Source of the DNA: Methanobacteriota archaeon
GTDB lineage: Archaea > Thermoplasmatota > Poseidoniia > Poseidoniales > Poseidoniaceae
Length of the DNA: 5,285 nucleotides
Direction: 5' to 3'
Assembly (NCBI GenBank): GCA_018645535.1
Contig: JABGWN010000097.1
Coordinates: 1 to 5,285 of the forward strand
This document shows, in pieces, positions 1-5,285 of the stretch. Every line of letters begins with the position of its first letter. Position 1 is the first letter of the stretch. Position numbers and translations under genes: made by a program. The notes beneath the pieces were generated by a model that was not told the DNA's origin, did no database searches, and saw only the letters and a program-made list of their open reading frames with translations.

Positions 1-897
1 CCAGTGAAAATTAAACGTCCAACACTTGATCAAATTGATGCCGAGTTAGAGAGGCGTATCAATGACTCAAGAAGCGAACATCTTGTTCGTTCTTCAAGAA
101 AACTCGCTGCTCTTAAACCAAAATGTGAAGTTGCTCTACGAACACTCATCGAACACGACATGTGGTACAGTATTTCTCGATGGGCATTACATAATCACGC
201 TGAACTACCAGAACTTGTAAGTCATGGGATTTGGTTTGAAGAAGGGAGACACCTATTCATCGAAGGCATTGCTCAGCCCGTTTCCTATGGGCTTGGAGAC
301 GTTGCACCAAATGGTGACCGCCAGCCAATTGCATTACTCACTGGTGCAAATAGTGGTGGTAAGACGACACTGTTGGAACTCGTTGGTCATATCACCCTTC
401 TCGCCCATATGGGATTACCCGTTCCAGCCAAAAATGCGTTTGTTGGTCGTATTGAATCACTCCATGTCCTTGCAAAGTCTGGAGGTACTCAAAGCGCTGG
501 AGCTTTGGAAACAACCTTGGTTGAACTTGCACAGGTTGTTTGCAATGATACTCCTAAACTGATCCTTGCTGATGAACTTGAAGCAATCACAGAGCCGGGT
601 GCTGGAGCTCGGATTATTGCAGGAATGTTACGAGCCGCCCAACAACAAACCAAGACGACAATGGTTCTTGTTACACATCTAGCCCCTGCAATTCTTGAGG
701 CCTATGGAGGATCTGGCCTTCGAGTCGATGGAATTGAAGCCAATGGATTAGATGAACACCTCGAATTGATAGTGGATCGAACTCCGAAAAGGAATTGCCT
801 TGCTCGTTCCACACCCGAACTTATTGTTCGAAGATTGGTTGAACGTTCAAATGGTTCTGCAAAAGATGTCTTTACAGACATTCTTTCGTTGTTCTAA
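1..897 (+). CDS. MutS-family ATPase, archaeal MutS2-like type, 5'-truncated by the window
   Basis: This is the C-terminal part of a MutS-related DNA-binding ATPase, a family that uses ATP to clamp on or remodel mismatched or branched DNA. The frame is already open at base 1. The GTG at base 4 is the first possible start, but nothing marks it as real, so I treat the gene as entering from outside; residues are counted from that GTG. Residues 8-70 are helical and charged, like the MutS core/clamp helices. The Walker A motif GANSGGKTT is at 114-122. A signature-like segment QSAGALETTL is at 163-172, Walker B LILADE at 186-191 runs on into LEAITEPGAGAR, and the H-loop histidine is H225. Canonical MutS has DExGRGT and MutS2 DELGxGTDP after Walker B; here the glycines are replaced (DELEAITEP), which I associate with archaeal MutS-like proteins. 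The protein ends about 70 residues after the H-loop, so there is no Smr nuclease domain. The family is secure, but a role in mismatch repair is not shown. Confidence 0.88.
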   Translation, partial: PVKIKRPTLDQIDAELERRINDSRSEHLVRSSRKLAALKPKCEVALRTLIEHDMWYSISRWALHNHAELPELVSHGIWFEEGRHLFIEGIAQPVSYGLGDVAPNGDRQPIALLTGANSGGKTTLLELVGHITLLAHMGLPVPAKNAFVGRIESLHVLAKSGGTQSAGALETTLVELAQVVCNDTPKLILADELEAITEPGAGARIIAGMLRAAQQQTKTTMVLVTHLAPAILEAYGGSGLRVDGIEANGLDEHLELIVDRTPKRNCLARSTPELIVRRLVERSNGSAKDVFTDILSLF

Positions 898-2697
898 TCA
901 GCATTGGCGGGTCGTTTCCCCACCATATTCAATCATTGGAACTTGGAAGAGCGTATCACAAGGGCGATCAATTATTGGAAGCGTTAAGGTGCTTTGAGTC
1001 CAGTCGATTGTAACCCCACCAGATGCCATTGGAGATGGGATGTAATCCTCACCCGTTTGGGAAACTGTTAGCAGAATTCCATCACCAGCTTGTAAGATGA
1101 CGTCCATCGGTAAGAATTCCATAAGCGCATTAACAGATACGAACGGAGTGAGTACTTCTTGTCCATCTCTTCCACCTGCGTGGAATCGTAGGTCCATTAC
1201 AGCATGACCAAGATGCATCCCTGTTCCATCGGTCATTTCGATAAAGAGATGTCCTCCAGTCAATCCCGGTGTTGCATCAATATGGAAGGTTGGCATACCA
1301 ACAATTCGGGTTTCTTCTTCAAACGGTCCGTAACTCAGCGTTACACTGCTTGTTGCAGATACTGTAGAACCTGATGGTGAAAGATCACCACCAATCAATT
1401 CAAGATTCTCAATATCCATCGGCGGATAGGTCTCTTCGAATCGCCATCCACCTTGATTGTCCTGCATTTCAACACCTAATGTTGGAGCACGACCTTCCCC
1501 TCTTAGGTACCAATCGAACCAGTAAAGCATTTCATCTGCCCAATCCCAACGTAATGTGTATGGATATGCTTCCTCGCCACGACCAGCACTCAAGGCGCTA
1601 TGTCCTTCAAGTCGGTCAGGATAATCATGAGCCCATTGTCCTGCCAGAGTTTTCACCTCAATACCAGCGTCCTCAACAATCTGATGAGCTGGGAAGGTCA
1701 TGTGTGGATCGACGTTCCAATCCTGCATTCCTTGAATAATGTAAACCGAACCATTGTAATTCTGGACGACTCTGTCTAAGAATGAACGTTCAGTCCAGTA
1801 ACTGTTTCCAGCATAACTTACCATTCCACCGCTGAGATATGCAGCAGGGCCATTGGCGTATCCTTGGATGTATCCTTCGCAAAGGTTGTGACTGTCTTCT
1901 GTATCTCCATCGACTCCGAACGAGCCATAGACTCCGTTATGCATAATCATGCCACGGGCTTCCATACTTCCGTTTCGCCACATGAGTTCATGAACACCAA
2001 TGAGTCCAGACATAGGAACAATTGTAGCGAGATAGGGGTTTCCAAATGTTGCTGCTTGCCATGGCGTTGAACCATCGTACGACTTTCCGATAATTCCTAC
2101 TTTCCCATTTGACCAAGATTGCGTACCGAGCCACGTAACTGCAGCATCAATTCCACGTTGTTCATCCGTCCCCATTAGATCCATGCAGTGGTTCGATTCC
2201 CCAGTACCAAAAACTGAAACTTGAGCAACTCCGTATCCATGTGGAACATAGTTCTCAATCAGCATTCGACCAAGACGGTCGGCTGGGGTAAGGGCGTCGA
2301 CATCCCCATCGTCGTAATAAGGCCCTATTTCAGCAATTACTGGAACGAGACATTCATCCGAAAGATTCTCAGCTGAACTATAATCACAGCCTTCAATGAC
2401 TGGTAACCATAGTCCAAGATGGACTTCAGCTCCGCCAGCAGCACCGGCTCCACCATCAGCAAGCGTGATACTTGGAACTGGAACGTAAACTGATTCGACA
2501 ACTCCGATTGGGTAGGTCCCGTTAACGCTTACCCGAGAAAATACATCAGTATCATCGTATGCAAGGTCAGTTCGATCCCACGGTTCAGGGTAAGCATCTT
2601 GATTGACTTGATCTGTGGAATTCTCCAAATCTTCACCAAAACAACCTGTTAGGAGGCTTGGTAGGAGAAGAACTGCCAGTAGAAAGCCGCTTCGCAT
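898..2697 (-). CDS. Surface lipoprotein of the S15 / X-Pro dipeptidyl-peptidase (CocE/NonD) hydrolase family
   Basis: This is an exported serine hydrolase with an alpha/beta-hydrolase fold, likely a dipeptidyl-peptidase or esterase at the cell surface. The ATG at 2697 gives a lipoprotein signal: a basic residue, a hydrophobic run (about 5-16) and a lipobox LTGC with C19 as the lipidated cysteine. A short acidic linker follows. Residues about 62-365 form the hydrolase domain: PYY at 126-128 (possible oxyanion tyrosine), the nucleophile motif GKSYDG at 204-209 with S206, the acid D326 in QGMQDWNVD, and H357 in QWAHDYP. From memory, the S206-D326 and D326-H357 spacings (120 and 31) nearly match lactococcal PepX (120 and 30), and the DWNV context is PepX-like. 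Residues about 385-580 fit the C-terminal jelly-roll domain of this family, so 599 aa looks complete. The acyl group cleaved is uncertain: prolyl peptidase, ester hydrolase and beta-lactam acylase members all share this fold. It lies 39 nt downstream of the thioredoxin, possibly in one operon. Confidence 0.92.
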   Translation of the reverse strand: MRSGFLLAVLLLPSLLTGCFGEDLENSTDQVNQDAYPEPWDRTDLAYDDTDVFSRVSVNGTYPIGVVESVYVPVPSITLADGGAGAAGGAEVHLGLWLPVIEGCDYSSAENLSDECLVPVIAEIGPYYDDGDVDALTPADRLGRMLIENYVPHGYGVAQVSVFGTGESNHCMDLMGTDEQRGIDAAVTWLGTQSWSNGKVGIIGKSYDGSTPWQAATFGNPYLATIVPMSGLIGVHELMWRNGSMEARGMIMHNGVYGSFGVDGDTEDSHNLCEGYIQGYANGPAAYLSGGMVSYAGNSYWTERSFLDRVVQNYNGSVYIIQGMQDWNVDPHMTFPAHQIVEDAGIEVKTLAGQWAHDYPDRLEGHSALSAGRGEEAYPYTLRWDWADEMLYWFDWYLRGEGRAPTLGVEMQDNQGGWRFEETYPPMDIENLELIGGDLSPSGSTVSATSSVTLSYGPFEEETRIVGMPTFHIDATPGLTGGHLFIEMTDGTGMHLGHAVMDLRFHAGGRDGQEVLTPFVSVNALMEFLPMDVILQAGDGILLTVSQTGEDYIPSPMASGGVTIDWTQSTLTLPIIDRPCDTLFQVPMIEYGGETTRQC

Positions 2698-2721
2698 GGT
2701 AATCGGTCAAGGGACGAACAT

Positions 2722-2740
2722 ATGACGCTTTGCGCGTCAT
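2722..2740. repeat. Perfect 7-bp inverted repeat across the thioredoxin stop codon
   Basis: ATGACGC at 2722-2728 and GCGTCAT at 2734-2740 are perfect reverse complements around a 5-base loop (TTTGC). The arm at 2734-2740 contains the thioredoxin TGA stop (2739-2737). The other arm ends 25 bp before the lipoprotein ATG and overlaps a weak TATA-like CATATG (2719-2724). In RNA it would form a G+C-containing hairpin between two genes of the same orientation. No run of U follows, so it is not a standard intrinsic terminator. An mRNA-processing or stability element, or an operator, are alternatives. Confidence 0.5.
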
Positions 2741-3117
2741 GATGCTTCTTTGGCTTCCTCAGCCTCAAGTTCTGCACGTACTTCATCCATATCCAGAGAT
2801 TGGAGTTTGCCAATAAGATCACGAAGCGCCTTTTCAGGAAGAGCCCCTGGTTGCATAAATACACCTATGCCGTCTTTGAACGCCGCTGTTGTTGGAATTG
2901 AGCGTATACCGAAGTTTCCAGCAAGTGCTTGTTCTGCTTCGGTGTCTACCTTCGCAAATACAACGTCTGGAAATTCTTCGGAGACGCTTTCGAAAACTGG
3001 AGCATATGCTCGGCAAGGACCGCACCATTCAGCCCAGAAATCGATGATTACAAGGGTATTTTCTTCGATGATTTCATTGAAGGATGATTCATGCATTGTT
3101 ACTGTCGCCATGAGCAT
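2737..3117 (-). CDS. trxA: Thioredoxin
   Basis: This is a classical thioredoxin, a cytosolic dithiol-disulfide oxidoreductase that reduces protein disulfides and is recharged by a thioredoxin reductase not seen here. The active site WCGPC is at residues 31-35, preceded by the buried acid D26 in IDFWAE. The cis-proline is P75 in IRSIPTT, and the usual FKDG and PGALPE segments follow at about 80-95. D26, C32 and C35 carry the same numbers as in E. coli thioredoxin. There is no signal peptide. A charged tail (about 105-126, rich in Glu and Ala) makes it longer than the usual 105-110 residues. Two in-frame ATGs lie close together at 3117 and 3111. I give the longer form, but the ATG at 3111 lies about 24 nt from the centre of a TATA-like box and may be the true leaderless start, giving 124 aa. 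A perfect stem-loop covers the stop codon. The symbol reflects the family, not proven orthology. Confidence 0.95.
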   Translation of the reverse strand: MLMATVTMHESSFNEIIEENTLVIIDFWAEWCGPCRAYAPVFESVSEEFPDVVFAKVDTEAEQALAGNFGIRSIPTTAAFKDGIGVFMQPGALPEKALRDLIGKLQSLDMDEVRAELEAEEAKEAS

Positions 3118-3146
3118 TCCAGTAGTTCAGAGTATATTTGCTCATG
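3109..3146. repeat. 8-bp inverted repeat flanking the thioredoxin promoter
   Basis: CATGAGCA at 3109-3116 and TGCTCATG at 3139-3146 are perfect reverse complements with a 22-bp spacer. The arm centres are 30 bp apart, close to three helical turns. On the - strand one arm lies just upstream of the TATA-like box and the other overlaps the thioredoxin start codons. If the transcript is leaderless only one arm is transcribed, so this would act as DNA (operator) rather than as an RNA hairpin. Chance occurrence cannot be excluded. Confidence 0.35.
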
Positions 3147-3203
3147 CATTAATCCATAACGCAGCATCGGCGGATTCATGTGCTGGAACGAAACCCACAT
3201 AAT
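3118..3203. promoter_or_regulatory. Divergent intergenic region between the thioredoxin and amidohydrolase genes
   Basis: These 86 bp must hold the starts of both divergent transcripts. The thioredoxin side has the TATA-like box described separately. On the + side I see no TATA-like sequence about 26 nt before the ATG at 3204 and no good Shine-Dalgarno sequence; the bases just before the start read CCCACATAAT. An A/T-rich patch around 3148-3159 (ATTAATCCATAA) could serve a transcript with a short leader of about 25 nt. That is a weak assignment. Confidence 0.4.
3131..3139 (-). promoter_or_regulatory. TATA-like box for the thioredoxin gene
   Basis: Read on the - strand this is AAATATACT, the only clear A/T-rich TATA-like element in the divergent intergenic region. 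Its centre (about 3135) is 24 nt upstream of the ATG at 3111 and 18 nt upstream of the ATG at 3117. Archaeal TATA boxes are usually centred about 26 nt before the transcript start, so the RNA would begin at or next to the ATG at 3111, giving a leaderless message. No convincing Shine-Dalgarno sequence precedes either ATG, which agrees with this. Placement is by eye. Confidence 0.45.
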
Positions 3204-5285
3204 ATGAGCCGAACCCTCGTCCTCAGCGCAGTACTAATTTTCCTCTTTACTTCAGCATCTCCTACTTCGATGTTACTCGATAACCACCAAGTAGAATCAG
3301 TAGGAGAAGATGACAACATCACCATCTCTGAAATTCTTGTTTCACCAAGCAGTATGAAGAATAACGAGACGTGCACGAACTGCTACAACGCAACAGATTG
3401 GAATGGAGATGGAGACTACGGGAAGTTTTCAGACCAATTCATTGAACTTCACAACCCTACTTCTCAAGCCATCAATGTCTCTAACTGGGTTCTCGATGAC
3501 AAGCCAGATGGTGGAAGTGCACCGTGTCAAATCGCTCGCAACACAGAGATCCCTGCGAATGGATACATCTCCGTGTTCATCAATGCATCACGAATTGAAC
3601 TCGACTATTTTGATGGAGACAGTGTATCTTTAACTGACACAAGTGGGACACTCATCGATCAATTATCTTATCCTGCAGAGGATTCATGGTATGGTAATTC
3701 CTACATCACACTAGAAAATGGAACAGTATGGAAGGTCAGCCCTCCCACTCCAGGATTTGCTGAAGGCGAATCGTTCCCATCTGCACAAAACATGGTTGGA
3801 TGCTTCGGTATCAGCGATGGTGGAAGAGTTGATGCAATGGTATTGCAAGGTCGAGTCGTTACAATGAATGCTGAATCCGACGTCATCAACGAAGGCAATG
3901 TCCTCATTCGAGGCGGTAAAATCGAAGCGGTATGGGGAGACACTATCCCTTCAAACGTTGATTTGACAAATGTCCCAATCATTGACACGAACGGGAGTAT
4001 CTATCCTGGACTGATAGACTCTCACAACCACATGCATTACAACCACATTCCACTATGGGACTTTGAGGTACATACGTCAACACAATCCGAAGAAGGTGGC
4101 TATTCAAACAGAAATCAGTGGAAAAATAATCCAAACTACAAGCGAGACATTACTTGGATGAAGACCTTCGTTCAAGGCGGTAGTATGTGGAACATGGCTG
4201 ATGAGCAGATGAAGTATGCAGAAGTGATGGCTGTTGCAGGTGGAGTTACATCCGTCCAAGGTTCCCCAAGTTCAAACACAGATGCTTGGGACAGCATGCT
4301 TTCTCGAAACATCGAACTATACAACTTTGGTGGAGATGACATTCATACCAAGGTAACCACCCTCGAAAGCGATTATGTTGGAAATCATATCAAGACTGGA
4401 AATAACTCAAAGAATCTCAATGCATGGTATCTCCACCTCTCAGAAGGCGTTGACGAAGTCAGCCGAGCAGAGTTTGATGTCTTGGTACAAAATGATCTAC
4501 TGGTTGGAGAATTGGTTGTTGTTCACGGGACTGCCTTAACTGCAACTGAATTTGCTATGATGGGGCAAGTTGGAGCAGACTTAGCATGGTCTCCTTTGTC
4601 CAATCTCTTACTCTACGGAGACACAACAGATGTTGTTGCAGCGGACCAAGCTGGCGTTCGAATATCTCTTGCACCAGATTGGGGACCAAGTGGTTCCAAG
4701 AATGTCTTCCATGAACTCAAGGTTGCTGACGTTTGGAACAAACAAGTGCTTGACAATTATTTCTCAGATTATGATCTCGCATCCATGACAACAAAGAATC
4801 CTGCACTGGCCAATAACTGGGATGGATTCGTTGGAAGAGTAAATGCAGGTTTGTATGCAGATCTTGTTGTTATCGACAACTTCCATGAAGACCCTTATCG
4901 AAATCTCATTGAAGCCATTGATGCTGATGTTCGATTAACACTCGTGAACGGACAACCTGTTTGGGGAGACATCGATATCATGGCTGAACTGAAAGGAAGT
5001 GATTGGGAGACAGTCTCAGGCCCTGGCTTTGACAAAGCTGTTGATGTAACCGACCGATCAGTTACAGAAGGCACGCAATCATGGTCCACAATTCTGAGCA
5101 ACATGGAGATGGCAATGGCATTGAATCAAGCAGATATTGATTCCACATGGTCAGCAGATACCGGTAGTTACGGTGCTATGCAAGGAAATGTATTGAACAA
5201 TATATTCACAACTGGAGATTCACGCCACTTCGGAATCATTGAGGGTTCAAACCATGCAAACACGCACGTTGATCTGACCATCCTA
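3204..5285 (+). CDS. Secreted lamin-tail-domain amidohydrolase, 3'-truncated by the window
   Basis: One frame stays open from the ATG at 3204 to the last base (694 codons, no stop). It encodes an exported metal-dependent hydrolase. Residues 1-19 look like a Sec signal (MSRT, then a hydrophobic stretch, then TSASP) with no lipobox cysteine. Residues about 38-158 match a lamin-tail domain: ITISEILVSP, DQFIELHNP, NVSNWVLDD, IPANGYISVF, VSLTDTSGTLIDQLSYP. An EF-hand-like loop DWNGDGD (65-71) and a CTNC pair (57-60) sit inside it. Residues about 208-590 form an amidohydrolase: the composite beta part (LQGRVVTMNAE), then PGLIDSHNH with H274 and H276, then H411 and E414 in HLSEG, H441 in VVVHG, the WSPLSNLLL segment, and D492 in APDWGPSGSKN. 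This set and its spacing resemble AtzA/TrzN-type mononuclear enzymes (from memory H66, H68, H243, E246, H276, D327). The domain closes with GLYADLVVID and VNGQPVWGD. Residues 595-694 are unassigned. The substrate is unknown; deaminase or imidazolonepropionase-like cyclic amidase roles are possible. The start keeps the signal peptide intact; the next Met (23) would destroy it. Confidence 0.88.
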   Translation, partial: MSRTLVLSAVLIFLFTSASPTSMLLDNHQVESVGEDDNITISEILVSPSSMKNNETCTNCYNATDWNGDGDYGKFSDQFIELHNPTSQAINVSNWVLDDKPDGGSAPCQIARNTEIPANGYISVFINASRIELDYFDGDSVSLTDTSGTLIDQLSYPAEDSWYGNSYITLENGTVWKVSPPTPGFAEGESFPSAQNMVGCFGISDGGRVDAMVLQGRVVTMNAESDVINEGNVLIRGGKIEAVWGDTIPSNVDLTNVPIIDTNGSIYPGLIDSHNHMHYNHIPLWDFEVHTSTQSEEGGYSNRNQWKNNPNYKRDITWMKTFVQGGSMWNMADEQMKYAEVMAVAGGVTSVQGSPSSNTDAWDSMLSRNIELYNFGGDDIHTKVTTLESDYVGNHIKTGNNSKNLNAWYLHLSEGVDEVSRAEFDVLVQNDLLVGELVVVHGTALTATEFAMMGQVGADLAWSPLSNLLLYGDTTDVVAADQAGVRISLAPDWGPSGSKNVFHELKVADVWNKQVLDNYFSDYDLASMTTKNPALANNWDGFVGRVNAGLYADLVVIDNFHEDPYRNLIEAIDADVRLTLVNGQPVWGDIDIMAELKGSDWETVSGPGFDKAVDVTDRSVTEGTQSWSTILSNMEMAMALNQADIDSTWSADTGSYGAMQGNVLNNIFTTGDSRHFGIIEGSNHANTHVDLTIL

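Noticed and set aside
224..562. A 112-codon + strand frame overlapping the MutS-like ATPase
   Set aside because: It is out of frame with the Walker A motif of the real gene and shows no domain features.
1374..1739. A 121-codon + strand frame inside the lipoprotein gene
   Set aside because: It lies antisense to the hydrolase triad and C-terminal domain coding region, has no motif and no promoter, and its composition is typical of a shadow frame.
2722..2740. The inverted repeat as an intrinsic terminator of the thioredoxin gene
   Set aside because: No T-rich tract follows the stem in the direction of transcription, and archaeal termination usually depends on such a tract rather than on a hairpin.
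2649..2864. A 71-codon - strand frame bridging the thioredoxin and lipoprotein genes
   Set aside because: It overlaps the ends of two well-supported genes in another frame and shows no features of its own.
2750..3202. A 150-codon open frame on the + strand opposite the thioredoxin
   Set aside because: It is longer than the thioredoxin but is its antisense shadow. The - strand frame has WCGPC, the buried Asp and the cis-proline, while this one is Ser/Ala-rich without recognisable motifs.
3403..3633. A 76-codon + strand frame in the lamin-tail region
   Set aside because: It is frame-shifted by one base from the long frame starting at 3204, whose translation carries the lamin-tail motifs through the same bases.
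3701..3988. A 95-codon - strand frame inside the amidohydrolase gene
   Set aside because: It is antisense to the composite beta domain and the GLIDSHNH approach, with no recognisable features.
4895..5104. A 69-codon - strand frame near the right end
   Set aside because: It is antisense to the end of the amidohydrolase domain, and no motif or promoter supports it.
1..5285. CRISPR array, insertion sequence, tRNA, rRNA or a defence system
   Set aside because: Reading through the window I found no spaced direct repeats, transposase motifs, cloverleaf-like elements or rRNA-like stretches. Almost all bases are accounted for by four protein-coding genes.

Overview
The window most likely comes from a planktonic euryarchaeon, with Marine Group II (Poseidoniales) as my best guess. 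The grounds are a MutS-related ATPase of the divergent archaeal type, a lipoprotein start ending in a GCFG lipobox, an exported acidic lamin-tail protein, moderate G+C, and start codons without clear Shine-Dalgarno sequences. This placement is from protein style only; no rRNA or other marker gene is present.

Layout. (1) 1-897, + strand: the C-terminal ATPase part of a MutS/MutS2-like protein that enters from the left edge. (2) 898-2697, - strand: a complete 599-aa lipoprotein of the S15 / X-Pro dipeptidyl-peptidase / CocE hydrolase family. Its stop codon directly abuts the stop codon of the MutS-like gene. (3) 2737-3117, - strand: a thioredoxin, 39 nt upstream of the lipoprotein in the same orientation. 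(4) 3118-3203: an 86-bp divergent intergenic region holding a good TATA-like box for the thioredoxin. (5) 3204-5285, + strand: an open frame of 694 codons that runs off the right edge. It encodes a secreted protein with a signal peptide, a lamin-tail domain and an amidohydrolase domain. It is the largest coding region in the window and is easy to miss because its stop lies outside.

How they may work together. Two of the four proteins are exported hydrolases acting on peptide or amide/ring C-N bonds. One is predicted to be lipid-anchored and the other carries a possible surface-binding lamin-tail domain. This fits a protein- and peptide-scavenging heterotroph, but joint function is inference. 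The thioredoxin has no signal peptide and is probably cytosolic; its link to the lipoprotein may be only co-transcription. The MutS-like protein seems unrelated. I see no mobile element, CRISPR array, tRNA, rRNA or clearly new multi-gene system. The most interesting items are the lamin-tail/amidohydrolase fusion and two short perfect inverted repeats at the borders of the thioredoxin gene.
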